DNA from: Cytophagales bacterium
GTDB taxonomy: Bacteria > Bacteroidota > Bacteroidia > Cytophagales > CCMP332
Assembly: GCA_028279065.1 (NCBI GenBank)
Contig: JANQSY010000049.1
Span: 1 to 64,000 of the forward strand
Direction: 5' to 3'
Length of the DNA: 64,000 nucleotides
A program made the position numbers and the translations under genes. The notes beneath the pieces were generated by a model. That model worked only from the letters and a program-made list of their open reading frames with translations. It was not told the origin of the DNA and searched no databases. Positions 44,198 through 52,308 of the stretch are shown here, in pieces. Position 1 is the first letter of the stretch. Every line of letters begins with the position of its first letter.

Positions 44198-45359
44198 ATA
44201 CCTTTTTGTTTCCATTGTAATTATTCTTTCTGTAGGAATTCAATCTGCCAGAGCTCAATACATAAAGGAAAAAATGCGGTTGTGGGGTTATGTGAAGTAT
44301 ATGAATACTCTTTTCATTGCTGACAACGATACCGTCCCAATCCTCACCGATAACCTCATCCATAACCGACTAAATTATACCTGGTATATTCAAAAGCATT
44401 GGGAATTCAATACCTCTATGCGAAACAGGGTGTTTTGGGGAGAATTTGTCAAAGCTCAGCCGGATCTGGCAGAAAGTCTCAAGGATGATATGGGGGTATG
44501 GGATCTGAGCGCGGTATGGATGGAGGGTTATGGTTATATCGGACATACCATCTTCGACCGACTGAACATCACAGCCAGATACGGGAAATCTGAGATGATT
44601 TTTGGAAGGCAGAGGATCAATTGGGGAACCTGTTTGGTCTGGAACCCAAATGACATTTATAATGCCTACTCTTTCTTTGATTTTGATTATGAGGAAAGAC
44701 CCGGAACCGACGCATTCCTTTATAGGTACTATATGTCCCCGGTTTCAAGTATTGAAGCAGTCTATGGATTTGGCGACAGTTTAAGAGGAAGTACCATTTC
44801 AGGAATGCTCAAGCTAAACAGGAGAGGATATGACTTTCAAGGATTTTTGGGATATCAAAAAGGTTTCTATACAGCTGGAGTTGGATGGGCTGGAGAGATA
44901 AAAGGTGCCGGGTTTCGTGGCGAGATTTCTGTATGGGAACCCGATGCCAGTTCTACAGGGCCCTCCCAGTTAGTCGGGGGATTTGATATCGATTATACCT
45001 TTCCCAACTCCCTTTACCTGCATGGTGCATACCTTTACAACAGTGAGGGGATCAATACGTCCACAGGTGATTACAACGGTTTTTTCTTAAACAGGGAGCT
45101 TGGTGCTCGTACCCTAAGCCCTACCCAGCATTCCATTTTCGCTGAAGTCTCGGGCCAGCTTTCTCCTATTATCAGGGGTTCACTTTTTGGTATCACAAAT
45201 CCCCAGGATGCCTCCTTTTTCTGGGGGCCAATGATAAGCTGGAGCATTTCAAATGATTTTGAACTCCTTTTTAACGGTCAGATCTTTGTCGGGCCCCCAA
45301 ATACAGCCTATGGAGGCTATGGAAGTATATTTTATCTGCGCTTCAAATACAGTTTCTAA
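44175..45359 (+). CDS. Predicted outer-membrane beta-barrel protein of the Lol-like operon
   Basis: From Met at 44175 the 394-residue product has a signal peptide (to SARAQ) and a body of amphipathic strands with many aromatic residues. Examples are MRLWGYVKYMNTLFIADND, a DRLNITARYGKSEMIFGRQ motif and a final strand YGGYGSIFYLRFKYSF with terminal Phe, as in barrels. The RQRINWG feature recalls the DUF1302-like porin group. It is the last gene of the operon and may be the outer-membrane end of the export route. The frame also opens at 44154 within the ATPase gene. Confidence 0.82.
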   Translation: MENQRLIRYLFVSIVIILSVGIQSARAQYIKEKMRLWGYVKYMNTLFIADNDTVPILTDNLIHNRLNYTWYIQKHWEFNTSMRNRVFWGEFVKAQPDLAESLKDDMGVWDLSAVWMEGYGYIGHTIFDRLNITARYGKSEMIFGRQRINWGTCLVWNPNDIYNAYSFFDFDYEERPGTDAFLYRYYMSPVSSIEAVYGFGDSLRGSTISGMLKLNRRGYDFQGFLGYQKGFYTAGVGWAGEIKGAGFRGEISVWEPDASSTGPSQLVGGFDIDYTFPNSLYLHGAYLYNSEGINTSTGDYNGFFLNRELGARTLSPTQHSIFAEVSGQLSPIIRGSLFGITNPQDASFFWGPMISWSISNDFELLFNGQIFVGPPNTAYGGYGSIFYLRFKYSF

Positions 45360-45373
45360 TTATATCCAATTAA

Positions 45374-45802
45374 TTGGATAATTTTGAGAAAGTCATTGAA
45401 TCCTTAGCTATGCCTTCAAAGTCCAGTTCCAGAAAATCCAAGTTCAAGGCCGCTCCATTCCTATTTAATGTTGCTGTTTTCCTATATGGTGTAATTTTTT
45501 CCCTTGAACATGATAGGCTTTACATTGCCTCAGGATTATTCGTGGTGGCCATTTTGAATTTGCTTGTTATTAAGACATCAGAAAAGCATTTTTCGAATTG
45601 GCTGGTACTAGGAATCAGTACCATCCTGGCTTTAGCTATGACCATTGATTCGTTCGTTGAAGATGTAAAGTATTTCAGCTATCTCTGGCTTGCCGCCTTT
45701 ATAGTCTCCTTTGGAGTTACCATTATCTCCTACAAAAAATTTCAAAGGGCAAGGGCTGAAAAGCGCTCCTCCATAAGTTCAAATGGCTCTACCAAGGAAT
45801 AA
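45374..45802 (+). CDS. Small integral membrane protein
   Basis: This 142-residue protein has four hydrophobic helices between about residues 27 and 122 and a basic, Ser-rich C-terminus. It starts at TTG 14 bases after the barrel gene, so it may belong to the same transcript, and it overlaps the convergent SDR gene by 14 bases. No family is recognised. Confidence 0.6.
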   Translation: MDNFEKVIESLAMPSKSSSRKSKFKAAPFLFNVAVFLYGVIFSLEHDRLYIASGLFVVAILNLLVIKTSEKHFSNWLVLGISTILALAMTIDSFVEDVKYFSYLWLAAFIVSFGVTIISYKKFQRARAEKRSSISSNGSTKE

Positions 45803-46472
45803 CCTTCTTGTCGCGGAAGAACTTTCCGGTTGGGATCTTGGATTCCGTTGCTAACCAGACTGCGGTTTCAGCTCCCTTCTCAACAGATCTCGATGCTCCT
45901 GACCCTCCCATGTCTGTTCTCACCCAGCCCGGACACATGGCATTCACCTTGATCCCCCCTCCCTCCAGTTCTCTTGCCAAGATGATCGTTTGGGCATTCA
46001 ATCCTACTTTCGACATCCGGTAGGCGGCATAATTTCCATGGAGATCATCAATTGCTCCCATTCCGCTACTGATGTTAATGATCCGGCCTTCCTTGCTTTT
46101 CCGCAGCAAGGGGATAAATGCTGCGTTGAGCTTTATTGGTCCATAAAAATTTGTCTCGAAAGTATCTCTAATTGACTCAATATCAGGTTTTAATAATCCG
46201 GAAGATCCAATATATACACCCGCATTGTTGATCAGAACATCCAACCTTCCATGCTCTCTTTTTATAAGATCTACTGCATGCTTTATGTCTTCATCATTGG
46301 ATACGCTTAATTCAACAGCTGTGATGCCCTCACCTAATTCCGCTGCGACCTTATCTCCTTTTTTTTTATTCCTGGAGCCAAGAAAAACCTTGTTTCCAAG
46401 GCCCGCCAGCTGACGGCAGACCTCCTTCCCGATCCCCCTGTTTCCTCCTGTAACCAAAACTATTCTTTCCAT
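45789..46472 (-). CDS. Short-chain dehydrogenase/reductase
   Basis: The 227-residue enzyme is a classical SDR: nucleotide-binding TGGNRGIG (residues 8-15), NNAG (82-85), the catalytic Ser in INISSGMG (about 135), and YxxxK as YRMSK (151-155). The R at position 34 after the second strand (LGSRNKKKGD) favours NADPH. It resembles carbonyl reductase-type SDRs. Substrate unknown. Confidence 0.9.
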   Translation of the reverse strand: MERIVLVTGGNRGIGKEVCRQLAGLGNKVFLGSRNKKKGDKVAAELGEGITAVELSVSNDEDIKHAVDLIKREHGRLDVLINNAGVYIGSSGLLKPDIESIRDTFETNFYGPIKLNAAFIPLLRKSKEGRIINISSGMGAIDDLHGNYAAYRMSKVGLNAQTIILARELEGGGIKVNAMCPGWVRTDMGGSGASRSVEKGAETAVWLATESKIPTGKFFRDKKVIPW

Positions 46473-46517
46473 GTTGATTTTTATTGCGAAAATAGTCTTG
46501 GCAAAACACCAATCTAT

Positions 46518-47072
46518 ATGGCTGAAACATTTTCTTATTGCGAGTATGTCAGAGACCTACCACCAGATGACCTTCATCGACGCTACCATGACGAGGAATA
46601 TGGATTTCCTATCCACAATGACGATGGGCTCTTTGGCCGCCTATTGCTGGAGATCAATCAGGCGGGCTTGTCCTGGACAACCATTTTGAAGAAGAAAAGA
46701 GGCTTTAAGGAGGCATATGAAGGTTTCAGCATCGAAAAAATAGCTGCTTATGGAGAAGCAGAAAAGGAAAGACTACTGCACGATCCCGGAATAATCAGGA
46801 ATCGATTAAAAGTAGAAGCCGCGATCTATAACGCTGGACGGATCCTTGAGCTGCAGAAAGAATTTGGCTCTTTCGAAAATTGGCTGGATGAGCATCATTC
46901 AAAGTCCAGGGAAGAGTGGGTAAAAATTTTCAAAAAAGAGTTTCGGTTCACAGGGGGTGAAATAGTGAACGAATTCCTAACCAGCACCGGCTACCTACCC
47001 GGAAGTCATGCCTCTGGCTGCCCAATTTATGAGGTTTGGAAGGCTGCGAGCCCCAAATGCCTTCAGACATGA
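46518..47072 (+). CDS. tag: DNA-3-methyladenine glycosylase I family protein
   Basis: The 184-residue protein matches Tag glycosylases, which remove 3-methyladenine from DNA. It shows YHDEEYGFP (23-31), EINQAGLSWTTILKKKRGF, HDPGIIRNRLKVEAAIYNA and EFRFTGGEIVNEFLTSTGYL. The zinc ligands can be placed as Cys8, His24, His164 and Cys168, the last pair in SHASGCP. The usual CxW start is replaced by CEYV. It is divergent from the SDR gene and convergent with the next. Confidence 0.9.
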   Translation: MAETFSYCEYVRDLPPDDLHRRYHDEEYGFPIHNDDGLFGRLLLEINQAGLSWTTILKKKRGFKEAYEGFSIEKIAAYGEAEKERLLHDPGIIRNRLKVEAAIYNAGRILELQKEFGSFENWLDEHHSKSREEWVKIFKKEFRFTGGEIVNEFLTSTGYLPGSHASGCPIYEVWKAASPKCLQT

Positions 47073-47864
47073 TCATGTCCTTTGCCTGACCGCTTCGTAA
47101 AGGGAAATACCTACTGATACAGAGACATTTAGGCTGTCGGCAATACCGGCCATCGGGATGTTGAATGGAGTCATTCCCTCATTCAAGTACTCTTTGCTGA
47201 TGCCCTTATCCTCAGCTCCGAAAATCAAGGCAGAGGAACTGGAAAGGTCAAGTTGGAAAATCGATGGGTGATCACCAGGGAGAGCCAGATACCCGGCAAA
47301 CTTGTTCTTTTTCAGGAACTCAATGATCTCATTGGGATTGGATTGGACAAATGGAACAGAAAAGACACAGCCCAGACTTGCTCTGATCGAAAAAGGATTG
47401 AAAATATCCCCATCATAATTGCTAATGAATATTCCATCTACCCCTGCTGCATCTGCAGTCCTGAAGATCGCCCCAATGTTTCCGGGTTTTTCAATTCCAT
47501 CAAGAACAACGAAAAAGGCCTTCTTGCTTACTCTAAGGTCTCCAAGATCAAATTTCTTTTCCCTGAATACCCCTATCACACCTTCAGTTCTACCTCTAAA
47601 TGTCAATTGCTCAAAAACCTTGGATGATAAAACAACATCCGACAGGCTCTGCTGCTCATAGATTTTATACCAAGGATCATCTTCTTTTAAAAGAGATGGA
47701 TCCCTATACTTCTGTTCAAGATGGAATCCATTTTTCAATGCCCTTTCAAATTCTCTTCTTCCCTCTACTACAAATGCCCCCTCTTCTTTTCGGAATTTGG
47801 ATTTTGATCTGAGCAACCTGATACGCCTGATCTCAGGGTTTGAAGAACTTGTGATCTTTTTCAA
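47073..47864 (-). CDS. TrmH/SpoU-family RNA 2'-O-methyltransferase
   Basis: The 263-residue enzyme has an N-terminal substrate-binding domain (SNPEIRRIRLLRSKSKFRKE) and a C-terminal SpoU knot with motif 1 LDGIEKPGNIGAIFRTADAA, motif 2 FGAEDKGIS and motif 3 IPMAGIADSLNVSVSVGISL. It methylates a ribose 2'-hydroxyl in tRNA or rRNA using S-adenosylmethionine. Target not determinable from sequence. Confidence 0.94.
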   Translation of the reverse strand: MKKITSSSNPEIRRIRLLRSKSKFRKEEGAFVVEGRREFERALKNGFHLEQKYRDPSLLKEDDPWYKIYEQQSLSDVVLSSKVFEQLTFRGRTEGVIGVFREKKFDLGDLRVSKKAFFVVLDGIEKPGNIGAIFRTADAAGVDGIFISNYDGDIFNPFSIRASLGCVFSVPFVQSNPNEIIEFLKKNKFAGYLALPGDHPSIFQLDLSSSSALIFGAEDKGISKEYLNEGMTPFNIPMAGIADSLNVSVSVGISLYEAVRQRT

Positions 47865-47990
47865 AAATTGTTTAAACGATTAGTAGATTTTTCAACAAAT
47901 TAAAAATATTGATTCTGGACAGCCTTTCATTTATTTGAAAATCCTTCAAACTAATATACCTTGGTTTCCTGAACCTATTCAACATTCCCG

Positions 47991-48683
47991 ATGAAAAAAA
48001 TTTTTCTGTTCTTGATCGCTTTTCTAATGATCTCTACCGGAGGTATAGCCCAAAAATATATTGGAGGTGCAGGAGCGGTAAATGGTGGCTCGGCTTACTT
48101 TGATGTTTCGGGCTTTAACCAATTCCTACCGGAATCCTTCCCTGAATTTTCTGGCGATTTCCTTTCAATTGGAGGGGATGGTTATTTCATGTATAACAAT
48201 TTTGTGATCGGTGGTAACGGACAGGGACTATTCGGGGATAACATCAAAAGCGGGACCCAACAGGCATCTATCGGTGGTGGCTTTGGTTTTTTTCAATTTG
48301 GTTATGACTTCCTGCATAAGGACAATCTAAAGCTCTATCCTTTGGTGGGGATTGGCGGAGGTGGGATCGATATGGTTTTTTCAACTATCGGTAGGTTTTC
48401 AGCTCAAGATATTCAGGACAGAAATACCAATGAGGAATACATCCAATCCAACATCAGTTGGGGAAGCGTACTGTTCGATCTGGGAATTGGTTTTGATTAC
48501 TTTCCTGAAGATGATGGCAAATCCAGCCCAAGGATAGGGGTCAGAACAGGTTATATTCTCTCTCCTTCAAAAAACGACTTTACTTATGCCGGAGGAATCA
48601 TTACTGAGGCCGAGAGCTATTCATTCAATGGATTCTATTTCAGAATCGTGATCGGTGGAGGAGGTTTTAGCAAGGTCGAGTAA
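47991..48683 (+). CDS. Secreted protein, probable small outer-membrane barrel
   Basis: The 230-residue product has a signal peptide (to GIAQ, residue 20) and a Gly-rich amphipathic-strand pattern (YPLVGIGGGGIDMVFST, GVRTGYILSPSKND) ending FYFRIVIGGGGFSKVE. It looks like an 8- to 10-strand outer-membrane barrel. No specific family is recognised. A second small secreted protein gene follows 36 bases later. Confidence 0.7.
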   Translation: MKKIFLFLIAFLMISTGGIAQKYIGGAGAVNGGSAYFDVSGFNQFLPESFPEFSGDFLSIGGDGYFMYNNFVIGGNGQGLFGDNIKSGTQQASIGGGFGFFQFGYDFLHKDNLKLYPLVGIGGGGIDMVFSTIGRFSAQDIQDRNTNEEYIQSNISWGSVLFDLGIGFDYFPEDDGKSSPRIGVRTGYILSPSKNDFTYAGGIITEAESYSFNGFYFRIVIGGGGFSKVE

Positions 48684-48719
48684 ACAAAAACAATTCATTT
48701 TACATTAAACCAATAATTC

Positions 48720-49184
48720 ATGAAAAGAATAATTTTATTCACAGCTGCTATTTGTTTTTCAATAGGGCTACAAGCTCAGGAAGATAATAGCGGGAACTAC
48801 GTTGAGGTTTTGAGGTCTGTTCTAAGCACCGAGAAAAAGGCGGCTGTTGCAGAGGTAATGCAATTCACCAAGGAGGAATCCGATGCATTCTGGCCAATTT
48901 ATAATGAGCTTCAATCCAAATTGTACGATGTCTATTCAAAAAGGATCGATCTGATCCAGGCTTTTGGGGATAATTATGATAAAATGACAGATGAAAAAGC
49001 CATGGAGCTTAACAAGCAATTCCTTGATATAATTACTCAGGAAGACAAGGTATACAGATCTTTTCTTGGCAAATTTCAAAAAGCGATTGGCGGTAAAAAG
49101 ACCCTAAGGTATTATCAGACCGAGAACAAGATCTCCATTATGGTGGAATACGAACTTGCTTCAAGGATACCCTTGTTAGAATAA
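48720..49184 (+). CDS. Small secreted helical protein (Spy/CpxP-like pattern)
   Basis: The 154-residue product has a signal peptide (to LQAQ) and is otherwise helical and charged. The segment FTKEESDAFWPIYNELQSKLYD resembles the repeat region of Spy/CpxP-like periplasmic proteins from Bacteroidota. A chaperone-like or sensor role is possible but not shown. A hairpin with a T-run follows 2 bases after the stop. Confidence 0.65.
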   Translation: MKRIILFTAAICFSIGLQAQEDNSGNYVEVLRSVLSTEKKAAVAEVMQFTKEESDAFWPIYNELQSKLYDVYSKRIDLIQAFGDNYDKMTDEKAMELNKQFLDIITQEDKVYRSFLGKFQKAIGGKKTLRYYQTENKISIMVEYELASRIPLLE

Positions 49185-49186
49185 CC

Positions 49187-49212
49187 AAAAGAGGGCGTTT
49201 TTGCCCCTTTTT
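49187..49212 (+). terminator. Terminator-like hairpin abutting the next start codon
   Basis: AAAAG-A-GGGC (49187-49196) pairs with GCCC-C-TTTT (49203-49211) around a 6-base loop, with one mismatch and a G-T pair, and ends in five T residues. The ATG of the next gene begins at the next base (49213). Confidence 0.6.
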
Positions 49213-50124
49213 ATGGTTGCCTTCCTTTCTTCGTTTGATAAATTCATATTCAGACTAAGCTGCTTACTGGCGCTTTTGTATGAGTTTTATGCCGTCAGTA
49301 TGGATATCGTCACCGATATGCCTGCTAACCACGTTACAGTAGATGGGATCCTTTTGATCCTTTTTTCCATCCTTGTAGCGTTGGCCTTCCGATTCAAGGA
49401 CCCAATAGCCTTATTGCAGGTGCCTTTTGTCCTAATCTTGTTCGTTGGTATCGGCTATTTTTGGGTTGCTTCTGGGGGAATGAGAGGGGGTAGCATTGGT
49501 TACATATCAATAGTTGTATTGATCACAATAATTCTGGTTCCAAAACCGATCTTCAATTACCTGGCAGCCGGAGCATTCTTCATAATGCAGTTATTTTTCG
49601 TTCTCTTGGAGGTTTTCGATCCCGAATTATTCGATCAGCCAAAGAACCTGAATTTGGGTTTCTTCCCTCCAACTTTTCTGATCATAAACGCCTTTGCCGG
49701 AGGGATGATCGCTTTGTTGAGATATCTTATGGATAAGGAAAGGCAAAGGATAATCGAAAACAATTCTCTGCTAGAAGCGAAGAACAAGGAGATCGAACTA
49801 AAAAACCAGGAACTTGAAGATCAAAGATTTGAGATCCAGAGGATCAATCAATCGCTTGAAAGAAGGGTCAGGGAAAGAACAAATGAGATCGTCGCCCAAA
49901 AGCAACAGATCGAGGAATTCACCTACCTGAACGCTCATAAGTTAAGAGGTGCCATAACAAGAATCGTTGGCCTTGCTACTCTCCAAAAGGACGAATCCTC
50001 AGAAAGTGAAAATGACAAGCTGAGGGATATGATCGATCAAAGTGCCCGTGAAGCCGATGAAGTACTTAAGGAGATCACTGGTAAGCTCAATGAAGAATCT
50101 AAAAAGCAACTGAGCAAGGATTAG
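49213..50124 (+). CDS. Six-helix membrane protein with histidine-kinase phosphoacceptor segment but no ATPase domain
   Basis: From Met at 49213 the protein has 303 residues. About six membrane helices fill residues 10-170, a coiled coil follows (about 175-235, EAKNKEIELKNQELEDQRFE), then the segment FTYLNAHKLRGAITRIVGLA. That matches the H-box of histidine kinases of this phylum, with His242 as candidate phosphoacceptor. A DHp-like second helix follows and the protein ends. There is no N, G1 or G2 box of a HATPase_c domain, and the next gene is convergent 1 base beyond the stop. It may be a phosphatase, a phosphotransfer or dimerisation partner of a full kinase, or a decayed kinase. The in-frame TTG at 49201 lies within the terminator. 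Confidence 0.8.
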   Translation: MVAFLSSFDKFIFRLSCLLALLYEFYAVSMDIVTDMPANHVTVDGILLILFSILVALAFRFKDPIALLQVPFVLILFVGIGYFWVASGGMRGGSIGYISIVVLITIILVPKPIFNYLAAGAFFIMQLFFVLLEVFDPELFDQPKNLNLGFFPPTFLIINAFAGGMIALLRYLMDKERQRIIENNSLLEAKNKEIELKNQELEDQRFEIQRINQSLERRVRERTNEIVAQKQQIEEFTYLNAHKLRGAITRIVGLATLQKDESSESENDKLRDMIDQSAREADEVLKEITGKLNEESKKQLSKD

Positions 50125-50125
50125 A

Positions 50126-50332
50126 TCACCCCTTCCCCAGACTCAATGCACCTGAAGGGCAAGCCTTAACCTGCGCGATTATCTTTTCCTTTTCAGCCTG
50201 ATCAAGATCTATCCAGGGTTTCCTTTTCGGGTCAAATACCTTCGGCAAGCCTCTGGCACAAACCCCTGAATGGATGCACAGGTCTGGTTGCCATACAACT
50301 TCCAGATCATCCTTTTTGTATTTTTTGATCAT
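50126..50332 (-). CDS. Small (4Fe-4S)-binding protein
   Basis: The 68-residue protein matches the divergent mono-cluster 4Fe-4S domain (Fer4_19 type): VWQPDLCIHSGVCARGLPKVF and a C-terminal VKACPSGAL. Three Cys are visible (C19, C25, C59 approximately), fewer than a full ferredoxin pattern, as is usual for this family. It overlaps the OsmC gene by 4 bases, a common pairing. Likely an electron-transfer or redox-sensing partner. Confidence 0.85.
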   Translation of the reverse strand: MIKKYKKDDLEVVWQPDLCIHSGVCARGLPKVFDPKRKPWIDLDQAEKEKIIAQVKACPSGALSLGKG

Positions 50333-50715
50333 ACTAATTCAATTTTGGTGTCTATCTCGGTTTCCCCGCTGATCATCAAGGATATAGGACACCTTTTTGC
50401 AATATAACTCAATCTTTCAACCTGCTCTGGTTCCAATTGGTTCTCAAAACGAATGGTCTTGTTGATCTTTTTCTTCCCATTTACCCTTACCACCTCAAGG
50501 TCAACATTGATCTCCCCCGGATCCCATCCCTTTCTATCAGAATACATCCTTATTGTGGAGGCAACACAACCCCCGAGGGAAGCAAGAAAGTGTTGAGTTG
50601 GGGTTGAGCCCTTGCCCTGCCCGCCATTGCTCTCCGGTTCATCTATTATTATTTCCTTAATGCCTCCGCTTATGCGGATCAAATAGTTCTCCTCCTTTAA
50701 GTTAGCCTGAATCAT
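50329..50715 (-). CDS. OsmC family protein
   Basis: The 128-residue protein carries the OsmC/Ohr fold signature PTQHFLASLGGCVASTIRMY, with a Cys in the GGC position, and a second candidate Cys in YIAKRCPISLMI. Family members reduce organic hydroperoxides or protect against osmotic and oxidative stress. It forms a two-gene unit with the 4Fe-4S protein gene, which starts inside its last codons. Confidence 0.9.
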   Translation of the reverse strand: MIQANLKEENYLIRISGGIKEIIIDEPESNGGQGKGSTPTQHFLASLGGCVASTIRMYSDRKGWDPGEINVDLEVVRVNGKKKINKTIRFENQLEPEQVERLSYIAKRCPISLMISGETEIDTKIELV

Positions 50716-50770
50716 GCCCTAAATATCTGAATTGGTATTTCCTGAGTTGTAGTCCCCCTTACTTATTCCA

Positions 50771-50825
50771 TATTTTTGCAATGAATAATTCTTGAACTGG
50801 AATCTACCCATGGTTCATTATTCAT
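50771..50825 (+). promoter_or_regulatory. Promoter and structured leader of the tRNA-Leu gene
   Basis: TATTTTTG at 50771-50778 is a perfect TAnnTTTG box, so transcription should start near 50784, about 64 bases before the tRNA. In the leader, ATGAATAAT (50781-50789) is a perfect 9-bp inverted repeat of ATTATTCAT (50817-50825). The stem would hold the leader away from the tRNA and may help processing. Confidence 0.55.
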
Positions 50826-50847
50826 GGTTGATTTTTTATTAATGATT

Positions 50848-50929
50848 GCCGAAGTGGCGGAACTGGTAGACGCGCACGTTTCAGGGGCGTGTGTCTTCGG
50901 ACGTGAGGGTTCGAATCCCTCCTTCGGCA
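50848..50929 (+). tRNA. tRNA-Leu (anticodon CAG)
   Basis: GCCGAAG at 50848-50854 pairs with CTTCGGC at 50922-50928, and A50929 is the discriminator base. The D-arm TGGCGGAACTGGTAGACGC, the long variable arm of a class II tRNA, and the T-arm GAGGGTTCGAATCCCTC are all present. The anticodon stem CACGT/GCGTG encloses the loop TTCAGGG with anticodon CAG at 50882-50884. CCA is not encoded and must be added. Confidence 0.98.
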
Positions 50930-50951
50930 CAAACTCTATAAGCCAGGCAGA

Positions 50952-51602
50952 TTGAATAGCATCTATACCCCGTTCAGATCTGATGATCGCCCAAGCGGGT
51001 TACTGCTGGTCATTTTCATCCTCCTTGGAGCCGGAGCGTATTTTCACCTGGGCAAGCTGGACTCCTTCTTTCTCATTCACAACTCAAATTCAGGCTTATT
51101 TGACTGGTTTTTCAAAAACTATACACACCTTGGGGATGGTTTATTTTGCCTGGTGATCTTCCTGTTCCTACTGACCAGGAAATACAGGTATGCTCTGGAT
51201 TTTCTGTTCATTTTTCTTATGACCGGCCTCTTGGTCCAGATAGGAAAAAGGCTTCTTTTTCCAGAGGAACTGCGTCCCTTAGGATTGCTTGGGGCCGAAG
51301 CCTTGAATATCATCGAAGGGGTCAACCTTTATGAAAGGAATTCCTTTCCATCAGGACATACAGCAACTGGGGTAGCCACCTTCTTTTTCTTGTCTTTATT
51401 GGTTGAAGGAAAAAACTGGAAGGTTCTGCTCGTGGTCCTGGGAACAATGGTGGGGTATTCCAGGATCTATATAGGGCAGCATTTCTTTGAAGATGTTCTG
51501 GCAGGAATGGTCGTTGGAACACTATCCGTGGTTCTCTGGGTCTGGGTCTCTCAAAAGATACAATGGCCCCAATGGACTGAAAAACGCAAAAAGATCCCTT
51601 AA
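50952..51602 (+). CDS. PAP2-family membrane phosphatase
   Basis: The 216-residue protein has about six membrane helices and the PAP2 catalytic motifs: a K/R...RP block (KRLLFPEELRP), SFPSGHTATGVA and YSRIYIGQHFFEDVLAG (SRxxxxxHxxxD). Such enzymes remove phosphate from lipid phosphates, including undecaprenyl pyrophosphate. The start is TTG at 50952, 22 bases after the tRNA. The stop overlaps the convergent gene by 4 bases. Confidence 0.92.
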   Translation: MNSIYTPFRSDDRPSGLLLVIFILLGAGAYFHLGKLDSFFLIHNSNSGLFDWFFKNYTHLGDGLFCLVIFLFLLTRKYRYALDFLFIFLMTGLLVQIGKRLLFPEELRPLGLLGAEALNIIEGVNLYERNSFPSGHTATGVATFFFLSLLVEGKNWKVLLVVLGTMVGYSRIYIGQHFFEDVLAGMVVGTLSVVLWVWVSQKIQWPQWTEKRKKIP

Positions 51603-51943
51603 TCTCGGTCGGCCCTCAACTCAGCCTGTTCTGAATTAAGCGTATCCACCACCCATTCGTAGATCTGATCCAGGTCCTGAATATTCCTCACATAGTAATC
51701 ATAGCTGGAAAAGAAAGTAGCCGAATCAACCCCGTGATCTTGAAAATTCCTGTACTCCAGGTCTTTATAAAAGGAAAAGGCAGTGTCACCCCTTAAGTTC
51801 TGTCTTTCGGTATAAGCTTCCGAAAGGTGAATATCGATCAGTATCGATGCCATCTTCTCCATGGGGATTAGGTCAGGGGGCTTATCGTCGGACTTACATC
51901 CCAAGAGAATAACCCCAAAAAAGAACAACGTAATACCTTTCAC
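51599..51943 (-). CDS. DUF4296 lipoprotein
   Basis: From GTG at 51943 the product has 114 residues: a lipoprotein signal (GITLFFFGVILLGC) and a helical body with LIPMEKMASILIDIHLSEAY, the hallmark of DUF4296. The GTG overlaps the stop of the upstream gene in a GTGA arrangement, which favours it over the longer frame from 51979. DUF4296 proteins are common in Bacteroidota and of unknown function. Confidence 0.85.
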   Translation of the reverse strand: MKGITLFFFGVILLGCKSDDKPPDLIPMEKMASILIDIHLSEAYTERQNLRGDTAFSFYKDLEYRNFQDHGVDSATFFSSYDYYVRNIQDLDQIYEWVVDTLNSEQAELRADRD

Positions 51944-52308
51944 TTTTCTAAAAATTCCTGGATACCCATAATGCTCCAACCCAAAATGAATGCCAACCCT
52001 CCGAAAGGTGCAAGCAAGCCAAATTCAATAGAACCTATGCTTGTCAGAAATAGGGTTCCACAAAAAAGGAGTATTCCTAAAACAAAAAATATGGGTGTTA
52101 ACTGGTTACGAAAGCCTTCTTTTCCCTTCCGAATGATACCAAAAAGGATTAACCCCAATGCATGAACTACAAGGTAAAAATGTGCTCTGAAAAACCTTTC
52201 CTTTCCTCCTGCCAACTCCAATTCTTCAGAAAAAAAATGGCTTCCCATGGCACCAAGGATAACTGCCAATGCCAATAATAATGCTCCTGTTCCTATCCAG
52301 ATTTTCAT
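51940..52308 (-). CDS. DUF423 family small membrane protein
   Basis: The 122-residue protein has four membrane helices and the typical DUF423 start (GTGALLLALAVILGAMGSHF) and end (LAPFGGLAFILGWSIMGIQ). Function unknown; conserved widely. It overlaps the YggS gene upstream and the DUF4296 gene downstream by 4 bases each, so these genes are cotranslated. Confidence 0.92.
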   Translation of the reverse strand: MKIWIGTGALLLALAVILGAMGSHFFSEELELAGGKERFFRAHFYLVVHALGLILFGIIRKGKEGFRNQLTPIFFVLGILLFCGTLFLTSIGSIEFGLLAPFGGLAFILGWSIMGIQEFLEK

